Of a stretch of DNA of 64,000 nucleotides, positions 37,040 to 46,887 are shown one piece after another. Position 1 is the stretch's first letter; the number at the start of each line of letters is the position of its first letter. This stretch comes from Bacteroidales bacterium (GTDB lineage Bacteria > Bacteroidota > Bacteroidia > Bacteroidales > JAAYJT01). Both the position numbers and the translations under genes were made by a program. A model generated the notes under the pieces. That model saw nothing but the letters and a program-made list of their open reading frames with translations, ran no database searches and was not told the origin of the DNA. Location of the stretch: positions 1 through 64,000 of the forward strand of contig JACZJK010000016.1 in the NCBI GenBank assembly GCA_014860575.1. The letters run 5' to 3'.

Positions 37040-38431
37040 ATGAAAAAATATTTATCCCTCTCCGTCCTACTGTTCGCTGTTAACGGGATTTTCGCCCAAA
37101 TCACCGTCACCAATGCTACCTTTCCCGTAGCCGGGGATACGTTGAAAATGGCCATTGACAACTTCCCAACCGGGATTGTACCATTCACCCCGCCGGGTGG
37201 CCCCTACACCTGGGACTATACCAGCCTGCAAGCAGATGCGACCCAAAACTTCATCTATAAGCCAGCCAGCCAGGGCAACCAGGGGGCAAATGTGCCCGGC
37301 GCCGAGCTGTTCACGCCTCTCCCGTTTACTGCGGAGAATTATTACAACGTGACGCCCACGAAGTTTGAATTGCAAGCCTATTGGGGCATCTTACCCCACG
37401 ACCTAGTCGCCAATAATTTGTTTGAATATCTCCCGCCGCTTCCCGATCGCCGTGCGCCCCTGAATTTTTTCGACATTTATGTAAGCTCTTCTGGTTTCCT
37501 CGAAAAGTTTTTGCCCTCGGCCTTTCCACCCCAATTGATGATCAACTTAGCCCTGGTGCTGGGTAATCCACCAATAGACTTAATGCGCTATCGGGTGTAC
37601 ATTGAAGTTTTTGAGGTGGTGAACGGCTTTGGCACTGTGAGCATACTTGGCGGCACCTAAGATGTGCTGCGGGAACAACGCATCATACACACAGTAACCC
37701 GCCTTGATGCCAAAATCCCCCCGCTCAACTGGATAGACATCACCGATAACGCCAGACTGGCCGGTTTCAACGGTCTGGGGCGTGACACCACCGTTACCTT
37801 CTATTTTCACAACGACGTGGAAAAGGAACACATCGCCATTATAACCTTAAACAATGCAGAGAATGCGGTCACACAGGCGATGTACAAATACATTTCCCCA
37901 TGCCCTGCTGATAGCATCCACTTGAGCAACTTCGTTATTGGAGAAAATGACAGCGAATGTTTTGGCGCAACCAACCACATCACTATACAGGATGTTACAG
38001 TGGATTCTGGAGGCAGCCTGACGTTAATCGCCGGCAATTATATCGCTATTGCTTCGGAATTTAATGTTGCCCTCAATGGTTATTTTCATGCCTGTATTTC
38101 TGATGAATTCTGTACGCTTCCGCCCCAACTTCTTGCTAGTCATTCAATCATGCCTGTGCAGCCGGAGATGGAATCAACAGAACATTCCGCACAAGCGTTG
38201 AGGATTTTCCCCAATCCAACATCCGGGGAATTTACTATTGACCTTGGTAAGGAAACGGAAGGTTCTCCAACTACTATTATCATCTATAACATGATAGGTG
38301 AAATAATCCTGAAGGAGGAAGCTGATTCAAACCTGCTTAGGTATAGCCTTGCAGGTTATCCAACCGGAATCTATGTAATCTTGATAATGAATAGCGAAAC
38401 ATCAGTTAATACTTTAATTTATACTCAATAA
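37040..38431 (+). pseudogene. T9SS-exported protein gene interrupted by a nonsense codon
   Basis: The frame starts at ATG 37040 with a signal peptide (MKKYLSLSVLLFAVNGIFAQ) and runs 206 codons to a TAA at 37658-37660. It continues open in the same frame for 256 more codons to a T9SS type A sorting domain (LRIFPNPTSGEFTIDLG). The break is GTVSILGGT-stop-DVLREQRIIHT. Related proteins have an aromatic residue in GGT(Y/F)DVLRE, so one base change from a TAT (Tyr) codon to TAA explains it. There is no frameshift. The intact form would be a 462-aa secreted protein with beta-sandwich body and unknown function. A sequencing error or readthrough is the alternative to a real pseudogene. G+C content is by eye higher than in neighbouring genes. 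Confidence 0.8.
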
Positions 38432-38946
38432 TTCCATCGAGATATAAATTTGTAGTTTAAGAATATCTACCACAATATTAAGATAAGGTAGTTGCTCATC
38501 ACATTAATTAGCAATTACTTAGCTCAAATAACATAATCAATGAACCAGACCTAAACCAAGTTTAATCCACTTGGTGCGTCAGAACGCATTGATTATCCTG
38601 ATGTCATAAGAGGAATTGGATTGCCTGGAAGCCTGCTGATAAACATCTTGTGAAGTCGGAGATTAAAACCATTTCTTCATTGCTTGTTAAACTTAAAGCA
38701 GGATGCCTTGTTACTATAGCCAGTCTTTCACGACAATTGGGCTTATGGGCCATTATATCCATTAGCTGCAACAATTGTCCTGTTGATTGCGAGATTTCTC
38801 CTATATCAATAGTCTTACTTAGGCCTAGTTTTGCCACTAGGTTCGCATGGGTATGAAATGACTAATTGCCAGAATTTATTAAACCAAAATCAAAAAACTG
38901 CCCTCACGGGAGGTTCGAAAAAAATCAAACCAATAAATTGCCAATC
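38432..38946. other. Long gap without a convincing gene
   Basis: Between the interrupted T9SS gene and the subtilisin-like gene lie 515 bases. Short frames on both strands (for example 38604-38837 minus, 77 codons) overlap each other and match nothing I know. The region may hold a decayed gene and the promoter of the following gene; no perfect -7 box was found. Confidence 0.4.
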
Positions 38947-41900
38947 ATGAAACTGATAAAATCTACAAATTACACCGCTTTAGCCAGGCGGTTGCCTTTT
39001 AAAAAAGTCGCGTTGCTTTTACTTCTGACTTTTTCTGTTAGTTACCTATCTGCAAGTCTTGTGCAGGATCCCTGTGACATATTCAGGAACCACGGCCAAG
39101 GTTACAGAACAAGCATTGCTTCGGTTACACTGAATCAAGACGACAGCCATACGATCACCCTGTTGGTTTCAAACGATGGCTGTGCTGCACCCGGTTGTAA
39201 GGGATTATCTCATTATTCGGTTCAGGCTTTGCCAGGTACTTATTCCAATATTTCTGTTGAAGTTGTTTCTGGTTCAATGACTTATACCAGTATTGATATG
39301 GGGCCAAATCTTGGGGCCGATCCTATTATGGGGTTTAAAATCAATGGTATTGATGGAATAGGTGGAGGCGTTGCCGGTGAATTCAAAGTGACATATACCC
39401 TTACCGGGGGGCTGCAAAACCAAAAAGCCCTGGTCAAAGCAGGACCGAACAGACTGATTGTTAGTTTTATTATTTCACATTTCCAGTCAATACTTGAGTG
39501 TGGCGATGTAAACATTTATCCATATTACGAACCACCAGTTGGGGGGAAGCTGGAAAGCTCATTGATCGGTCCAGAATTAACATCACTTCACGATGTTTAT
39601 ATAAATTCCGGCCCGGTGGTTTCAGATAATATTTTCAGGGTTGATGAGGAAAATGTCTTAATCCGCGTGTTCGCCTTGCCGGCACAATTGCCAGATTTGT
39701 TAAATATTCTGATTTCAGAACCTTATGGCCTTACTGAAGAAATTATTATTCCTGAGCTGAATGCCATCACCGGTTGGTTTCCTGTTGCCAACCTTCTGCT
39801 GATTGATACATTGGAAACGTACGTAAATTATGCACGTCCCGAGTATCCGCCTCAGAGCAACAGCGGGCTTGTAACTTCACAGGGCGATATTTCAATGCGC
39901 TCAGATTTTGCCCGCGATGTTTTCAACGTCAGGGGAGCAGGCGCTAAAGTGGGTGTTTTATCCGACAGCTATAATAAGAAATTTGGGAACCCTGCAAACG
40001 ACGATGTTTTAAAAGGCGACTTGCCCGGCATAGCAACAGACCCTAATGGAAACCTGGTTCCCAATCCGCTAAATGACACAGAGGTGGATGTGCTGAAAGA
40101 TTATCCATACATAGGTTCGGATGAAGGCCGGGCAATGTTGCAGATTATTCATGACATTGCGCCTGAAGCGAACCTTGCCTTCCGCACAGGCTTTATCAAT
40201 CCGGTTGATTTTGCCGCCGGGATCATTGAATTGAAAGATGCCGGTTGCAATGTCATTGTTGATGACATCACTTATATTACCGAACCGTTCTTCAAAGATG
40301 GCATCGTTGCCGAAGCGGTAAATACTGTTGTAGCCGAAGGAGTCACTTATTTCTCGGCAGCAGGCAATTTTGGAAGCAAGTCATATGAAAACACATTTTT
40401 CCCCGGCAATCCTCCTTCAGGATTAACCGGTGTGGCACACAACTTTGCCGGCGATGACGGAGATGATATAATGCAAAGCATTTCTGTGGATGAAGGCAAT
40501 TACCTTGTGGTGTTGCAATGGGATGATGGTTCAGATTTTGGATCAACCACCACTGATATGGACATTTATCTTGCCAATACAGGCGGAACAACATTGTTTG
40601 GATTTAACCGTGTAAATACCGGTGGCGACCCAATTGAGGTATTGCCATTTACTGTCGGGCCTGGAGGCGCAGAAGCCAATCTTGTTATTATGAAGTCCAG
40701 CGGTGCAGAAAACGTGAGATTTAAATACATTGTATTTCGTGGTCAATTGACCATGAATGAATATGCTGGTACCGGAAGTTCAACCATTGTTGGACAGGCA
40801 AATGCCGAAGGAGCAATCGCCGTGGGGGCGGTGCTTTACAGCAATACTCCGGAATATGGTGTTGATCCCCCAACCGTTGCTTCATTCTCATCGCGCGGAG
40901 GAACGCTTATCAATGGCGTTGACAGATTGAAACCTGAAATCTCAGGCCCAAACGGTGTGAACACGACCGTTGATTTGGGTGGATTTGATTTTGAAGGTGA
41001 TCTCTTCCCTAATTTTTTCGGAACATCGGCGGCAGCGCCTCATGCTGCCGGATTAGCAGCCCTGTTGTTTGAAGCCAAATCGAAATTCTATAGTACTACC
41101 ATCAGCCCCGAAGAGGTGCGGGAAATTCTTACTACGACTGCATTGGATATGGGAAGCCCGGGTTATGATCCTGCTTCCGGCTATGGGTTCATACAGGCTG
41201 ACGCTGCTTTGCTAACCCTGGCTAATCCATCGCCGCTACTTTCTAGTCTTTCGTACGACACCACACTGATGCCTGGTGTTGATACCCTTCTTATCACGAT
41301 TAAAGGCAAATACCTTGCCCAGGGTTCGCAGGTGTATTTTAATGGCGAACCAATGGATACGGAAACTATATTGTATGGCGACACGGCTGTAACAACCATT
41401 GTTCTGCCATTTTTTGATTTATATCCTACCATACAGGTAAATAACCCTCCAAGTGCGTTGACAAACGGAGAAGATGGAGGATTATCAAATTCAATTTATT
41501 TTACCACCAAAGAAACCCTGTTAATTACAATTGATGATAAAATAAAAAAATACGGCGAAATTCTTCCTGACTTTACTGCAAATTATTCCGTTGAAACTTT
41601 AAACGGAAGCTATACTCTTGCTGAGGCTGGCCTTAATTCTGACGAAATTGCCCGGGTTTTGAGCATTCCTTTTGAAGCCCAAAACGTAACACCTTTATCC
41701 AATTCCGGTTTTTGGGCAATTACTGCTTCAGCTTCCGATCCGCTGAATCCGGGAAGCGGTATTATTGCAACTGACTCTCTTGATCTGGCGCTGCTTGATC
41801 GCTATGATTTCGTATTTGTTAATGGATTCCTGAGTATCGAAAACATTGATCTCCTGGTAAAACCACAGGATCTCACACTTACTTATGGCGAACCTATTGA

Positions 41901-43851
41901 GGGATTAGAGTTTGATTATATTTTTAACAACGATCCCAATAATCCTTTGAATATTCCTGATGAAATTAATAATCAGATCCTTTCATTGTTACAGGTTGGC
42001 CATGCCACAGCCCTGGTAAATGGAAAAGCTACAGCCCTTGTAAATACTCCGGCAGAGGCATTGGTAAACAGGAGCTTCATGATCTCTGCCACGGCCCTGG
42101 TCAATACAACTGATCTGGTTGATGTGATCTTTGAGAATCCGGACCTGTTGTTTGATTCAGCAGCGCTTGTCAATGGCCTCGCCACAGCATTGGTAAACGG
42201 CCAGGCCACAGCTTTGGTGAATGCCCGGGCGCTGGTTGCCGGTCAGGCTACCGCGTTGGTAAACGGCCAGGCCACCGCATTGGTAAATGCAGCATCCCTT
42301 GGTCAGGCTACTGCGCTGGTCAACACAACCACGTTTAATGCTACAAACAATAAGGAATCTGTAATAATGCTTACTGAGGAAGATATCTACATCCTGGCTG
42401 GAATCACACAAGGTGAAATCACATTGATTTCAGTCAATTTGATTCCTGAAACCTCGGTTGGCACTTATTGGGTTATTGCCGGAACGCTTGTCACAAATAA
42501 CTTCAATGTTACTTACGAACCCGGAACAATTACGTTCCTGGCTGCACCTGCCAGCATTAACATTCTTGAAGAGAGCCTCACACAAACGTATTCCGGAAAT
42601 CCCATAACGCCTGTTATTGCGACCGATCCCGAAGGCTTGATCGTTGACCTGACCTACAATGGTTTATCCGATGTTCCGGTAAATGCCGGAACTTACCTGG
42701 TTGAGGCATTTGTTAATGACGCGAATTATTACGGCAGCGTGTCTGCTAACCTAAACATTGCACCTGTACTGCTCAGCATCACTGCCAACAATGTTGAAAA
42801 AAACTACGGAGAAACTGATCCGCCACTCACATACGAGATAACCGGTGGAAGCTTGATAGGAGATGATGAATTAACAGGCGAATTGGTTCGTGAGCCGGGC
42901 GAAGAAGCTGGTTCGTATGCTGTACTTCAGGGTAATTTAAGCTCAAGTGCGAATTATTCAATCGGCAATTTCACTTCTGGGGATTTCATTATCCATCCCG
43001 CATCATTGATAGTCTCCATTGAAACCACTTTCATATATGCCGGAGACCCTTTGCCCGTGTTCGAATATCTTTTTGAAGGATTTGAATTTGATGATGATGA
43101 AACCGTGCTTAGCAGCCTTGATTTCTATATGAATCCTGTTTTTAAAGGCGCTGCCGGCATTTACACTGTTTTTCCTGTTGCCTCAGCCGCCAATTATGTA
43201 ATAATTCCGATAGAAGGAACATTGTACGTTAATCCGTTTGGACCTGGCACCCAGCAAATCATGCCCACTATCCTTTGCGTTGAAGAAATATCACCGGTGA
43301 ACGGCTTTACACATATTGCTTATTTTGGCTATACAAACAGGAATAGCACCGCAGTATATATTCCAGGAGGAGCCGATAACTTCCTTTCATCTTCGGGCTT
43401 TTTTAATGGTACCGAACTCCCGGATTTGTTTCAGCCTGGTAAAGGATCTTTTGCGGTTCCCTTTGATGGCAATCTTTTGGTATGGGCTGTAGCAAGCTAT
43501 GATCACAAGGGTCAGAAACGTACAGGTCTTTCACGAGCCCATTGGAGTACAATAAAATGTACTAAATCGGAAGAAGTAACAGAGGATGAGGTTCTGACAG
43601 AACCTGGACAGATGCTGGAGATTTATCCAAACCCTACCACAGCAGAGGTTTATATCAATCAAACAAATAGCCGGATTGATGCCCGGGATGTGGCGCTTTA
43701 TGACATCATGGGAAATCAAATATCGGCCCCGGTAAAGAAAATCTCAGATGGCCTTATAAAGATTGATCTGTCCGGGTTGAGGGCGGGCGTTTATATTGGC
43801 CGTATCAACCATTCAAAGGATGTTGAAACCTTCCGGATAGTGAAGCGCTGA
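38947..43851 (+). CDS. T9SS-exported subtilisin-like (S8) protein with MBG domains and ALVN repeats
   Basis: ATG 38947 opens a signal peptide (RRLPFKKVALLLLLTFSVSYLSA), giving 1634 aa; upstream in-frame codons to 38866 lack a purpose. The S8 fold spans about 320-780: Asp in VGVLSDSYN (D340), oxyanion Asn in FSAAGNFG and Ser in FFGTSAAAPHAAG (S694). The usual HGTHV is replaced by EGRAM (E393), so the His position is Glu. An IPT-like region follows, then an MBG domain (about 870-1000) and a tract of eleven ALVN-type repeats (about 1020-1128, unit ATALVNGQ). Two or three further MBG domains (IKKYGE/KNYGETDPPLTYEI types) and a T9SS type A domain (EIYPNPTTAEVYINQ) end the protein. It is secreted; peptidase activity is uncertain because of the Glu substitution. 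Confidence 0.85.
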   Translation: MKLIKSTNYTALARRLPFKKVALLLLLTFSVSYLSASLVQDPCDIFRNHGQGYRTSIASVTLNQDDSHTITLLVSNDGCAAPGCKGLSHYSVQALPGTYSNISVEVVSGSMTYTSIDMGPNLGADPIMGFKINGIDGIGGGVAGEFKVTYTLTGGLQNQKALVKAGPNRLIVSFIISHFQSILECGDVNIYPYYEPPVGGKLESSLIGPELTSLHDVYINSGPVVSDNIFRVDEENVLIRVFALPAQLPDLLNILISEPYGLTEEIIIPELNAITGWFPVANLLLIDTLETYVNYARPEYPPQSNSGLVTSQGDISMRSDFARDVFNVRGAGAKVGVLSDSYNKKFGNPANDDVLKGDLPGIATDPNGNLVPNPLNDTEVDVLKDYPYIGSDEGRAMLQIIHDIAPEANLAFRTGFINPVDFAAGIIELKDAGCNVIVDDITYITEPFFKDGIVAEAVNTVVAEGVTYFSAAGNFGSKSYENTFFPGNPPSGLTGVAHNFAGDDGDDIMQSISVDEGNYLVVLQWDDGSDFGSTTTDMDIYLANTGGTTLFGFNRVNTGGDPIEVLPFTVGPGGAEANLVIMKSSGAENVRFKYIVFRGQLTMNEYAGTGSSTIVGQANAEGAIAVGAVLYSNTPEYGVDPPTVASFSSRGGTLINGVDRLKPEISGPNGVNTTVDLGGFDFEGDLFPNFFGTSAAAPHAAGLAALLFEAKSKFYSTTISPEEVREILTTTALDMGSPGYDPASGYGFIQADAALLTLANPSPLLSSLSYDTTLMPGVDTLLITIKGKYLAQGSQVYFNGEPMDTETILYGDTAVTTIVLPFFDLYPTIQVNNPPSALTNGEDGGLSNSIYFTTKETLLITIDDKIKKYGEILPDFTANYSVETLNGSYTLAEAGLNSDEIARVLSIPFEAQNVTPLSNSGFWAITASASDPLNPGSGIIATDSLDLALLDRYDFVFVNGFLSIENIDLLVKPQDLTLTYGEPIEGLEFDYIFNNDPNNPLNIPDEINNQILSLLQVGHATALVNGKATALVNTPAEALVNRSFMISATALVNTTDLVDVIFENPDLLFDSAALVNGLATALVNGQATALVNARALVAGQATALVNGQATALVNAASLGQATALVNTTTFNATNNKESVIMLTEEDIYILAGITQGEITLISVNLIPETSVGTYWVIAGTLVTNNFNVTYEPGTITFLAAPASINILEESLTQTYSGNPITPVIATDPEGLIVDLTYNGLSDVPVNAGTYLVEAFVNDANYYGSVSANLNIAPVLLSITANNVEKNYGETDPPLTYEITGGSLIGDDELTGELVREPGEEAGSYAVLQGNLSSSANYSIGNFTSGDFIIHPASLIVSIETTFIYAGDPLPVFEYLFEGFEFDDDETVLSSLDFYMNPVFKGAAGIYTVFPVASAANYVIIPIEGTLYVNPFGPGTQQIMPTILCVEEISPVNGFTHIAYFGYTNRNSTAVYIPGGADNFLSSSGFFNGTELPDLFQPGKGSFAVPFDGNLLVWAVASYDHKGQKRTGLSRAHWSTIKCTKSEEVTEDEVLTEPGQMLEIYPNPTTAEVYINQTNSRIDARDVALYDIMGNQISAPVKKISDGLIKIDLSGLRAGVYIGRINHSKDVETFRIVKR
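42004..42330 (+). repeat. Degenerate tandem repeat encoding ATALVNGQ units
   Basis: About 327 bases inside the S8-like gene encode eleven copies of an eight-residue unit, consensus ATALVNGQ, some broken by short inserts. Nucleotide copies differ strongly at third positions (for example GCCACAGCCCTGGTAAAT against GCTACCGCGTTGGTAAAC), so the repeat is conserved as protein rather than as DNA. Confidence 0.85.
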
Positions 43852-43950
43852 TAATACTTGTATTCATTGACCCGGCTGCAGTTTTCATTCAGTTTTTTAA
43901 TGAACAACAGGAGTTGGTTAGGCGTTATATGAACTACATCAATTGACTGA

Positions 43951-43978
43951 AAGGAAGGAGGTTTCAATATCCTTCCTT
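43951..43978. other. Hairpin between the S8-like and cyclase genes
   Basis: AAGGAAGGA (43951-43959) and TCCTTCCTT (43970-43978) form a perfect nine-base stem with a ten-base loop. No T-run follows, so it is a weak terminator candidate or a leader hairpin of the cyclase gene. Confidence 0.4.
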
Positions 43979-44030
43979 CAATGCTTTATCAAGATTTGTC
44001 TGGTTCTTAGAACATTAACCCCGGTATTAC

Positions 44031-46004
44031 ATGATACGAGTTGTATTTTTAACACTACTTTTTCTTTGCAACTTGTTTGTTTTTGCGCAATCAAATGAGA
44101 TTGACAGCCTAAAATCTGTCATTGAGCTATTGCCCAACGACAGTTCAAAAGTTAATAAAACCATTCATTTAAGCAGCCTTTACTACCGGACCAATCCTTC
44201 AGAGGCTGTTCGCTACGCCACCATAGCCGAAGAAATGGCCGCGGAAATTAACTTCCCCGAGGGTATTGCCTATGCCCAGAAAAGCATAGGAATGGGTCAT
44301 TATTTTCATGGAAATTATATTGATGCGCTGGTATCTTGGCAACAATCATTAAAAACATTTGAATCCATTGGCGACAAACTTGGGGTCGCCAATATGCTCA
44401 ACAACCTTGGAGCGGTTCATTTCAACCAGGGTGACGACAGCAAAGCCATTGAATATTACCTGCAATCGCTTCAGGTTTCTGAAGAATTGGACGATAAGCT
44501 AAGGATAGCCACAGCCCTGGTAAATATAGGCGCAGTCTATTTTAATAAAAAAGTAACCCACGATATGTCGCTCAGATATTATCTCCAGTCATTGCCTTTA
44601 AGCGAAGAACTGGGCGATTTTGATGCCATTGGAACCGCTTCGGTGAACATGGGACTTATTTACCTTGAGCGGGAAGAAATTGACTCAGCACAGGTTTTCT
44701 TTGAGAAAGCGCTGGAAGCATATAAGCAGTCGCGATTTGGAAATGTACCTTATGCCCTGAACAGTCTTGGTAAGGTTTACGCGCTGAGGGGCGATTATGA
44801 AAATGCCATACGTTATCAGGAAGAGGCCTACGCATTGGCTGAGAGCATTGATGCAAGGCTGGAAATGGCTCAAGCCTCTCTCGGATTAGCCAATACGCAT
44901 GATTTGAAGGGCGATGTTAAAGCCGCTATTGCCTCATTTGATAAAGCAAAATCTATTGCCGAAGAAATAAGTGCGGGTTATCAGATCAAAGATGCCTACG
45001 AAGGTTTAGCGGCCAGTTATGCCAAAACCAGTGATTTCGGTAACGCTTTCAAATACCAGAATTTGCTTACAAACATCAAGGATACACTGTATAATGCCGA
45101 AATGGATAAAAGAATTCAGTCAATGACCCTGAACTTTGACCTCGAAAAAAAACAGGGAGAGATTGAGATTCTCACCAAGGACAAAGCACTGCAGGAGCTG
45201 GATTTGCAAAGACAAAAAGCCATCAGGAATTATACCGGGATAGTTGGGGTCTTATTGTTGATTATGGCTGCCGGTTTGTTTCACCGGTATCGCTACACGC
45301 AGAAAACAAACAAGATCATTGCTTTGGAAAGAGACCGCTCAGACAAGCTTTTGCTTAATATCTTGCCCCACGAAACTGCCGAGGAACTGAAGGAAAAAGG
45401 ATCGGCAACCCCCAGGCATTATGAAATGGTTTCGGTATTGTTTACCGATTTTAAAGGCTTTACAACCATTGCCGAAAAACTTTCTCCACAGGAACTTGTT
45501 GAAGAGCTGAACCAATGTTTCCTTGAATTCGACCATATTATTGATAAACACAATCTCGAAAAAATCAAGACCATCGGCGATGCGTACATGTGCGCAGGAG
45601 GCATTCCGGCTGAAAACTCGACAAACCCTGTTGATGTTGTGAAAGCAGGACTTGAGATCAAAAAATATATGGACAAGTTGAAAAGCGAAAAAGAAACAAG
45701 AGGCGAAGGTTATTGGGAAATCAGGATAGGAATCCATACCGGGCCGGTAATTGCCGGAGTGGTTGGCAAAAACAAGTTTGCTTACGATATATGGGGCGAT
45801 GCCGTAAATACAGCCAGCCGGATGGAATCAAGCGGAATTCCCGGGAAGGTGAATATTTCAGGCACAACATATAACCTCGTTAAAGACCACTTTAATTGTA
45901 GCCATCGTGGAAAAATTGCTGCCAAGAACAAAGGAGAGATTGACATGTACATTGTAGAAAGCGTGCGGGAACCGGTTGAAGTTGAAGAAGTGGTTTTGGT
46001 ATAA
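44031..46004 (+). CDS. TPR-containing class III adenylate cyclase
   Basis: The 657-aa protein has a signal peptide (VVFLTLLFLCNLFVFAQ), about six TPR repeats (about 45-350, e.g. YIDALVSWQQSLKTFESIGD, DDSKAIEYYLQSLQVSEEL), a coiled segment, a membrane helix (YTGIVGVLLLIMAAGLF, about 402-420) and a C-terminal cytoplasmic cyclase domain (about 460-640). Metal-binding aspartates are in LFTDFKGFTTI (D473) and TIGDAYM (D517). The purine-selecting pair is Lys in KIKTIGD (K513) and Asp in AYDIWGD (D586), which predicts ATP as substrate. The transition-state Asn/Arg are in AVNTASRME. The periplasmic TPR domain should control cAMP formation in the cytoplasm by protein contact. A universal stress protein gene follows in the same direction. 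Confidence 0.9.
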   Translation: MIRVVFLTLLFLCNLFVFAQSNEIDSLKSVIELLPNDSSKVNKTIHLSSLYYRTNPSEAVRYATIAEEMAAEINFPEGIAYAQKSIGMGHYFHGNYIDALVSWQQSLKTFESIGDKLGVANMLNNLGAVHFNQGDDSKAIEYYLQSLQVSEELDDKLRIATALVNIGAVYFNKKVTHDMSLRYYLQSLPLSEELGDFDAIGTASVNMGLIYLEREEIDSAQVFFEKALEAYKQSRFGNVPYALNSLGKVYALRGDYENAIRYQEEAYALAESIDARLEMAQASLGLANTHDLKGDVKAAIASFDKAKSIAEEISAGYQIKDAYEGLAASYAKTSDFGNAFKYQNLLTNIKDTLYNAEMDKRIQSMTLNFDLEKKQGEIEILTKDKALQELDLQRQKAIRNYTGIVGVLLLIMAAGLFHRYRYTQKTNKIIALERDRSDKLLLNILPHETAEELKEKGSATPRHYEMVSVLFTDFKGFTTIAEKLSPQELVEELNQCFLEFDHIIDKHNLEKIKTIGDAYMCAGGIPAENSTNPVDVVKAGLEIKKYMDKLKSEKETRGEGYWEIRIGIHTGPVIAGVVGKNKFAYDIWGDAVNTASRMESSGIPGKVNISGTTYNLVKDHFNCSHRGKIAAKNKGEIDMYIVESVREPVEVEEVVLV

Positions 46005-46071
46005 CGGTTCTATTTTGTTTGATTTTATCATAAATGCATTATTAATAACACCCTCAGAAAATCTATCAACC

Positions 46072-46887
46072 ATGAGTACAAAAAGAATCCTGGTTCCGGT
46101 TGAACTGACCCAGGCATCAGACAAAGTAGCCGCGTATGCAGGTATAATTGCAAAGAAAGCGAACCTTGAACTTTCATTATTACACATTTCGCGTGGCAAA
46201 TCCGATATGGATGCCATTGAGCAGCTAAAATCAATGGCTCAGAAACTTGAATCGGAATCGTCAGTGAAGTGCGATTATTTGGTGAAAGAAGGAAATCTAT
46301 TTAATGAGATGGCCAATGTTGCCAACGACCCCATGTATTCAATGATGATCATTGGTTCGCATGGAAGCAAAGGCATAAGAGAGAAATTACTGGGATCGGA
46401 TATTTTAAAGCTTGTTAAAAACATCCCTGTGCCCGTTCTCACAATACAGGAAACGGGCTATAATTTCCCTGAAAAGGGAATTCAAAAAATCGTATTCCCG
46501 GCGAGCGCACACACAACTTTTGATAAAGTCATTGATGCCACGGTTTTTTTTGCGAAACTATTTGAATCGGAGGTATACGTTTATACGGTTGAAAAACCCG
46601 GCTCTCCGTGGTCTGATGTGCTTAGGTCAAATATTGAGAAAGCCATCAGCGCTTTTGAACGAAATTCTATCAATTTTACAAGGGTGAATGAGCAACAGAG
46701 TTCGTATTCGCCTGGTTATGCAAAACAGATTCTGCAATATGCAGGCAAAATCAAAGCAGATATGATTTCGGTAATATCAACCCCAACATCTGAACATTAT
46801 TATATTGCCGATAGCGATAAAGAACGGCTTCTTACAAATGAATTGCAGATTCCTGTGCTTTGTGTAAGTGATAAGAAGCAGGTTTAA
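46072..46887 (+). CDS. Universal stress protein with two UspA-like domains
   Basis: The protein is 271 aa from ATG 46072 (MSTKRILVPVELTQASDKVA); a longer frame from 45976 overlaps the cyclase gene end and lacks family similarity. The first UspA domain (1-147) has IIGSHGSKGIREKLLGSDILKLVKNIPVPVLTIQE. The second (148-271) is more divergent and lacks the glycine-rich ATP loop, ending LLTNELQIPVLCVSDKKQV. Such proteins act in stress and energy signalling in the cytoplasm. It follows the adenylate cyclase after 67 bases. Its TAA overlaps the stop codon of the convergent S9 peptidase gene within TTTAAA. Confidence 0.88.
   Translation: MSTKRILVPVELTQASDKVAAYAGIIAKKANLELSLLHISRGKSDMDAIEQLKSMAQKLESESSVKCDYLVKEGNLFNEMANVANDPMYSMMIIGSHGSKGIREKLLGSDILKLVKNIPVPVLTIQETGYNFPEKGIQKIVFPASAHTTFDKVIDATVFFAKLFESEVYVYTVEKPGSPWSDVLRSNIEKAISAFERNSINFTRVNEQQSSYSPGYAKQILQYAGKIKADMISVISTPTSEHYYIADSDKERLLTNELQIPVLCVSDKKQV

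Noticed and set aside
38604-38837. 77-codon frame on the minus strand in the gap before the S8-like gene
   Set aside because: A frame of similar length overlaps it on the other strand, neither resembles a known family, and no promoter signal was seen. It may be part of a decayed gene, but I cannot support it.
42004-42330. Possible CRISPR-like or DNA-level tandem array
   Set aside because: Units are 24 bases without unique spacers, differ at synonymous sites and encode a regular peptide inside a long gene.
45976-46071. Longer N-terminus for the universal stress protein
   Set aside because: The extension overlaps the end of the cyclase gene and precedes the canonical Usp start STKRILVPVEL, which follows ATG 46072.
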